Assembly (NCBI RefSeq): GCF_013522825.1
Contig: NZ_JAAMQZ010000020.1
Coordinates: 1 to 64,000, forward strand
Length of the DNA stretch: 64,000 bases
Origin: Stutzerimonas stutzeri
Lineage (GTDB): Bacteria > Pseudomonadota > Gammaproteobacteria > Pseudomonadales > Pseudomonadaceae
Direction of reading: 5' to 3'
Part shown: piece after piece, positions 57,447 through 64,000 of the stretch
Layout: the number at the start of each line of letters is the position of its first letter
Numbering within the stretch: the stretch's first letter is position 1
Notes under the pieces: generated by a model
Told to the model about the DNA's origin: nothing
The model's input: the letters and a program-made list of their open reading frames with translations, nothing else
Database searches by the model: none
Program-made: the position numbers and the translations under genes

Positions 57447-59723
57447 ATGAAGCGTCGCGCCATTTTTGCCGGGCTGTTGCTGGTTGCCTGTGGTTTTGCC
57501 CGTGCCGAGCCGCTGTCCTATCAGCGCGACGTACAGCCGATCTTCACGGCCAAGTGCGTAGCCTGCCATGCCTGTTACGACGCGCCCTGTCAGCTCAACC
57601 TGGGCAGCGACGCGGGCGTGCTGCGTGGCGCACACAAACAGCCGGTCTACAACGGGACACGCAATGAAGCCCAGATAACCACTCGCCTGTACCTGGATGC
57701 CCACGGCGAAGCGGCTTGGCGTCGACGTGACTTCCATTCGGTGCTGGCACCGGCGCACGGACAGGCGGCGCTGCTGGCACGGATGCTCGAACTGGGCCGC
57801 AACGAGCCTTGGCCAGCCAACACCAAGCTGCCGGCCAGCCTGGAGATCGGCATCAACCGCGACAACCAGTGCCCGCAACCTGGCGAATTCGCCGATTACG
57901 CGAAGAAGAACCCCCACGGCGGCATGCCCTTTGCCGCAACCGGCCTGACGGACAGCGAATACGCTACCTTGCAGGCCTGGGTCGAGCAGGGCGCACCGAC
58001 TGACCAGCAGTCGGCACAGCCCTCGCCCAGCGAGGCAGCACAGATTGCCCAGTGGGAAGCGATGCTCAATGCTCCCGGCGAGCGTCAGGCGCTGGTCAGC
58101 CGCTGGCTGTATGAGCATCTGTTCATCGCCCATCTGTATTTCGATAGCGGCAACAGCGGGCGCTTCTTCCAGCTGGTGCGTTCACGCACGCCAGCCGGCC
58201 AGCCGGTCGACGTAATCGCCACGCGCCGGCCCAACGACGATCCGGGTACCCGTTTCTTCTATCGCATCCGCCCCGTGGAAGGGGTAATCGTGCACAAGAC
58301 ACATATCACCTACCCCCTCGACGGGCAGAAACTGGCGCGCATCGACGAGCTGTTTTTCGGCGAGAACTGGACCCTAGACGCCTTGCCAGGCTATGGCACT
58401 TACCACCGCGCCAATCCGTTCGATACCTTCCAGGCGATTCCGGCGCGGGCGCGCTATCAGTTCATGCTGGATAACGCCGAATACTTCGTGCGCACCTTCA
58501 TACGCGGGCCGGTGTGCCGGGGACAGATCGCCACGGACGTTATCCGCGACAACTTCTGGGTGCTGTTTCAGGACCCGCAGCATGACCTTTACCTCACCGA
58601 CGCCGATTACCAGCGCCAGACCACGCCGCTGCTGGCGATGCCGGGGCAGATCGATAACCTCGGCGGGTTGATGGACTTCTGGCGCATCTATCAGGAAAAA
58701 CGCAATCAGTACGAGACACTACGCCTGCAGGCCTACACGCAGATGCCCGCGCGCTGGGAGCATATCTGGCGCGGCAACGACAACGCGCTGCTGAGCGTCT
58801 TTCGCCAGCACGACAGCGCTTCGGTGCGTAAAGGCCTGATCGGGGAAATTCCGCAGACACTCTGGTGGATGGATTTCCCGCTGCTGGAGCGCACCTACTA
58901 TCAACTGGTGGTGAATTTCGACGTATTCGGCAACGTCTCGCATCAAGGCCAGACCCGGCTGTATTTCGATCTGATCCGCAATGGCGCCGAATTGAATTTC
59001 CTGCGCCTGCTGCCCGCCGACTCGCGTCAGGGCATTCTCGATGACTGGTACGACAAGAGCGGCCAGCTCAAGCTGTGGTTGGCTTATACGAAAATCGATA
59101 CGGCCACCCCGACGGCCCTGTCACTTGAACGCGATGCGCCGAAAAAGAGTTTCGCCTGGCAATTGCTGGAGCGCCACGCGGCCATCAATGCCAGCCCCGA
59201 CCCGATCAATCGCTGTCGCAGCAGCCATTGCTATCGCGACGGGCAGAGTGCCGCCCGACAAGCCTCCGAACAGGCGCTGAGCCGGCTGACCAACCGGGTT
59301 GCGGCGAGCCTGAAGGTGATCGAGTGGTTGCCCGAAGCGACCCTGCTGCGCGTCGAGCATGACGGCGAGCCGCGCGAGGTCTACAGCCTGCTGCGCAATC
59401 GCGCCCATACCAATGTGGCCTTCATGTTCGGCGAGGCTTATCGCTACAAACCGCGTATGGACACCCTGACGGTCTATCCGGGCGTGTTAAGCAGCTACCC
59501 GAACTTCCTGTTCAGCCTGCCGGCCCATGAGCTGCCTGCTTTTGTCGTCGCCATGGAGCAGGCGAAGGACCAGGCCGCCTTCGAGCACATCGTCGAGCGC
59601 TGGGGCATCCGCCGCACCCATCCGGATTTCTGGGCGCATTTCAACGATCTCACGCGCTACCTGTACGAAACCGATCCGGTAGAGGCGGGCGTGCTCGACA
59701 TGAATCGCTATCAGAATCTCTGA
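57447..59723 (+). CDS. cti: Fatty acid cis-trans isomerase (periplasmic cytochrome c type)
   Basis: Converts cis-unsaturated membrane fatty acids to trans forms, stiffening the membrane under solvent or heat stress. 758 residues with a signal peptide (AIFAGLLLVACGFARAE) and a heme c site CVACH (Cys37, Cys40, His41). Later segments RNRAHTNVAFMFGE and SLPAHELPAFV match the family. AAGGAG precedes ATG 57447; a start at 57411 is less likely. Single-gene unit, divergent from metH. Confidence 0.94.
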   Translation: MKRRAIFAGLLLVACGFARAEPLSYQRDVQPIFTAKCVACHACYDAPCQLNLGSDAGVLRGAHKQPVYNGTRNEAQITTRLYLDAHGEAAWRRRDFHSVLAPAHGQAALLARMLELGRNEPWPANTKLPASLEIGINRDNQCPQPGEFADYAKKNPHGGMPFAATGLTDSEYATLQAWVEQGAPTDQQSAQPSPSEAAQIAQWEAMLNAPGERQALVSRWLYEHLFIAHLYFDSGNSGRFFQLVRSRTPAGQPVDVIATRRPNDDPGTRFFYRIRPVEGVIVHKTHITYPLDGQKLARIDELFFGENWTLDALPGYGTYHRANPFDTFQAIPARARYQFMLDNAEYFVRTFIRGPVCRGQIATDVIRDNFWVLFQDPQHDLYLTDADYQRQTTPLLAMPGQIDNLGGLMDFWRIYQEKRNQYETLRLQAYTQMPARWEHIWRGNDNALLSVFRQHDSASVRKGLIGEIPQTLWWMDFPLLERTYYQLVVNFDVFGNVSHQGQTRLYFDLIRNGAELNFLRLLPADSRQGILDDWYDKSGQLKLWLAYTKIDTATPTALSLERDAPKKSFAWQLLERHAAINASPDPINRCRSSHCYRDGQSAARQASEQALSRLTNRVAASLKVIEWLPEATLLRVEHDGEPREVYSLLRNRAHTNVAFMFGEAYRYKPRMDTLTVYPGVLSSYPNFLFSLPAHELPAFVVAMEQAKDQAAFEHIVERWGIRRTHPDFWAHFNDLTRYLYETDPVEAGVLDMNRYQNL

Positions 59724-59742
59724 GCAGATCGTGCCCGGATTG

Positions 59743-59795
59743 TCGGATTAAGCCTTCAAGCCGTCGGATTACGCCTTCGGCTAATCCGACCTACG
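59743..59795. repeat. REP doublet, family B
   Basis: TCGGATTAAGCCTTCAAG (59743-59760) then the palindromic TCGGATTACGCCTTCGGC continuing to CTAATCCGACCTACG (to 59795). Lies between convergent cti and glgX and may act in transcription termination. Confidence 0.75.
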
Positions 59796-59834
59796 AATGG
59801 TTGGGGTTCGTACTTCATCGTCCCGACAAGCGGA

Positions 59835-61997
<2,163 letters not shown>

Positions 61998-62049
61998 GAA
62001 TACTCCGATGAACGAGTCGCGACATGGCTGGGCTTATGGCCAGGCCTGT

Positions 62050-62313
62050 TCAGCTATCTGTTGGTTTGGCTGAGCGCGGCGTCCGGGGCTTGCGGGCTGC
62101 GGCAGCTTTTACCGGCTTCTCGACCGGTGTCGCATCGACCGGCTTGGTGGCCGTCTTGCGGGGACGTGCCGGTTTTGCGGGAGGGACGCTACCCTGGGTT
62201 TCGACCAGCTTGCGGGCCATTTCCCAGTGGCGGGCATCCTGTCCTTCCGGGCAGCCCTCGGACTGCCAGATTTCATAGGCGAATTCGCGAATGCGTTGTT
62301 CTTGTTGATTCAT
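62050..62313 (-). CDS. DUF2934 protein with basic tail
   Basis: 87 residues. N-terminal DUF2934 module (RIREFAYEIWQSEGCPEGQD, cited by core) followed by a Lys/Ala/Pro-rich tail of about 40 residues (KPARPRKTATKP, KAAAARKPRTPRSAKP) that looks like histone H1 or an AT-hook-poor DNA/RNA-binding tail. ATG 62313 overlaps the treY stop as ATGA. Such genes accompany treY/treZ/glg clusters widely; role unknown. Confidence 0.88.
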   Translation of the reverse strand: MNQQEQRIREFAYEIWQSEGCPEGQDARHWEMARKLVETQGSVPPAKPARPRKTATKPVDATPVEKPVKAAAARKPRTPRSAKPTDS

Positions 62314-64000
62314 CGTTCCTCTTCTCCTGACGATTTGATTGTTATTTGCAAAACGGTCACAGGCAGCGATTCCAGGGCGTGCTGAAGGTGCAGGCTCGTT
62401 TGTCTGGGTCTGACTGCATCCACGCCGAAAAGTCGCATGAGCGGCAGACCGCTCAGCACCTCGGGTAGCTTCACCAAGGTGTCTTTCCACTGCTCGGGAG
62501 CAATATGTGGCGTGCGGCTGTCCCCCAGAAGTCCGCTGGCCAGCCTGGCGGCGATGACGATGATCCAGGTGCCTTCCCACTCCCGGGCAAAGGCAATCAC
62601 CTGATCGGCATGGGTGCCTTCGACCTTCAGCGGCAGGTAAGCGCCCTCGCTGAACAGTCCTGGCTGGACGCTGCGCAGGTTCAGGCTGCGTGCGATCAAC
62701 CATTGCTTGATGCGACCGTCTTTCCAGCTCGCCAGCAGTTCGGCGGGCTGAGCCTGCGGATCGAAGGAGGCGCGCCGCCGGGCGAAGTCCACCGGCTGAC
62801 GATTGTCGGGGTCGACCAGGCTGAAATCCCAGTAATCGGTCCCCTGATAAAGGTCCGGCACGCCCGGCGTAGTCATACGCAGCAGCGTCTGGGTCAGGCT
62901 GTTCAGCGCACCAGCCGGCGCCAGTTCGGCTGCCGCTTCGGCTATTTCGCTGCGCAAGGCCCGACCTTCATCGCCGAGCAGCAGGATGCGCAGATACTGC
63001 TGGCAAGCGCTTTCGTATTCGCTGTGGGGATCGGTCCAGCTGGTGCGCAACTTGGCTTCGCGCAGAGCCTTTTCCTGCCACTGGATGATCCGCTCGCAAT
63101 AGGCTTCGACGCCCTGACGGTCTTCCGGGACCAGCTCCAGCGGCCAGCTGCCGAGCAGGACCTGGTACAGGAGCAACTCGTCACCGGCAGAGGGCGCTGA
63201 TCCGTCAGCCAGCTGCTGGCGCAACCCATAGGCAAGCTGACGCCAATGGCGCACTTTGCTGGCGAACCAGTCGGCGCGCTCGCTGATCACGGCCATGCGC
63301 GCGCGGGTGTCTTCGCCGCGCTTGTGGTCGTGGGTGGCGGTGGTCAGCAGGTTTCGCGGAAAGTATTCGGCGCGAGCCAGGCACTCGCCATGGAAGGCAT
63401 CCACCGGTGCACTGAAATGCTGCGGGTCGAAACCGACGTCGTTGCGTGAAAGCAGGGCTCCGGAGCGATAGCAGGCGGTGTCTTCCACAGCCTTGGCGGC
63501 GGCGGGTGAGGTGAGCTGCTGGAAGCGTGTGCAGGCGTAGCGGCGAATGCGTCGTGCAGGTCCTGGTGGCAGGGAGCGCAAGGGTTCGCCGCCAAGCCAG
63601 CGGTCGAGATGATCGAGCAGCGGCCAGTCCGCCTCGCCGAGGGTAGTACGCGCACCGGCCAGTGCCTGCTGAAAGAAGGGCTCATCGGCCTCTCGACGCC
63701 CCTGGGCAGCGATGTAGGTGCGGTACACCGGAAAATGCACGATCAGCTCCAGCAGCGCCCGGCGGATCGCCCCGAGAGTGATGTCGCGGGTCATCAGGTC
63801 ATACCGCGCCACCTGCAGCAGCGCCTGGGCGACGCTCTCGAAGTCGCCGGCCAGCGGCCCGGTGAGCACCAGCTGTCGCGCCTGGCGCACTTCTTCCATG
63901 AAATCCTCGGGGCGCTCTGCGGTTTCGCTCCACAAACCGCAAAGGACGGATTTACCGAGCGGGTCATGCTGCAGCAGCGACACCTGGTTCATGAACTCAT
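62310..64000 (-). CDS. treY: Maltooligosyl trehalose synthase (5' partial)
   Basis: GH13 enzyme that rearranges the reducing-end bond of maltodextrins to form maltooligosyl trehalose, the substrate of TreZ. About 563 C-terminal residues are visible of roughly 900; the frame is open to the window edge and the ATG at 63992 is internal. TreY words: KAVEDTACYRSGALLSRNDVG, TTATHDHKRGEDTRARM and MTTPGVPDLYQGTD (cited by cores VEDTACYR, THDHKRGEDTRAR, PGVPDLYQG). Translationally coupled to DUF2934 and then glgX. Confidence 0.95.
   Translation of the reverse strand, partial: EFMNQVSLLQHDPLGKSVLCGLWSETAERPEDFMEEVRQARQLVLTGPLAGDFESVAQALLQVARYDLMTRDITLGAIRRALLELIVHFPVYRTYIAAQGRREADEPFFQQALAGARTTLGEADWPLLDHLDRWLGGEPLRSLPPGPARRIRRYACTRFQQLTSPAAAKAVEDTACYRSGALLSRNDVGFDPQHFSAPVDAFHGECLARAEYFPRNLLTTATHDHKRGEDTRARMAVISERADWFASKVRHWRQLAYGLRQQLADGSAPSAGDELLLYQVLLGSWPLELVPEDRQGVEAYCERIIQWQEKALREAKLRTSWTDPHSEYESACQQYLRILLLGDEGRALRSEIAEAAAELAPAGALNSLTQTLLRMTTPGVPDLYQGTDYWDFSLVDPDNRQPVDFARRRASFDPQAQPAELLASWKDGRIKQWLIARSLNLRSVQPGLFSEGAYLPLKVEGTHADQVIAFAREWEGTWIIVIAARLASGLLGDSRTPHIAPEQWKDTLVKLPEVLSGLPLMRLFGVDAVRPRQTSLHLQHALESLPVTVLQITIKSSGEEER

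Overview
The window is chromosomal DNA from a GC-rich gammaproteobacterium, almost certainly Pseudomonas in the broad sense. The gene order glnS-cysS-folD-tRNAs-tig-clpP-clpX-lon-hupB-ppiD-fabI-peptide ABC transporter-mltD-gloB-rnhA-dnaQ-ldcA-fimL-nudC ... cysI-metH-cti follows the block I recall from P. aeruginosa PAO1 (about PA1794 to PA1846), with local losses and insertions. It ends in a glgX/treY trehalose-glycogen cluster. No database was searched; names rest on motifs, protein length and synteny.

Layout. 1-1334: 3' part of a group II intron with its reverse transcriptase/maturase, inserted just upstream of glnS. 1383-5369: glnS, cysS and convergent folD. 5638-5956: tRNA-Arg(TCT), tRNA-His(GTG), tRNA-Leu(TAG). 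6343-14750: protein quality-control block (trigger factor, ClpP, ClpX, Lon, HU-beta, PpiD). 14859-23104: leftward five-gene peptide ABC transporter operon (npp/yej type) whose last gene overlaps fabI. 23223-30268: mltD, gloB, a methyltransferase, rnhA, dnaQ, ldcA. 30415-33781: dienoyl-CoA isomerase, fimL, nudC. 33749-42320: transporter, lipid-related enzymes, alkB beside a decayed ada, SCP2, phosphatase, SohB, AcuI. 42556-47765: two very small genes, the cysI sulfite reduction pair, a methyltransferase, a DTGA protease-like protein. 47826-51631: LRR-protein kinase gene with miniature inverted-repeat elements on both sides, a RlmN-like radical SAM protein, an MFS transporter. 51784-59723: DUF1883, EamA, metH and partner, cti. 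59835-64000: glgX, DUF2934, treY (cut by the window edge).

Most genes are housekeeping. Accessory or unusual signals are the intron, the miniature elements abutting two stop codons, REP/REPIN-like repeats at five loci, the ada pseudogene, two small proteins of 32 and 36 residues, a predicted RNA fold covering the Shine-Dalgarno and start codon of ldcA, a structured segment after hupB, a sigma-32-like promoter before lon, and a dyad over a promoter at 37.36 kb. I found no CRISPR array, prophage or clear new multi-gene defence system. The best leads for something undescribed are the ldcA leader, the hupB 3' RNA structure, the 32-residue gene and the LRR-kinase island.
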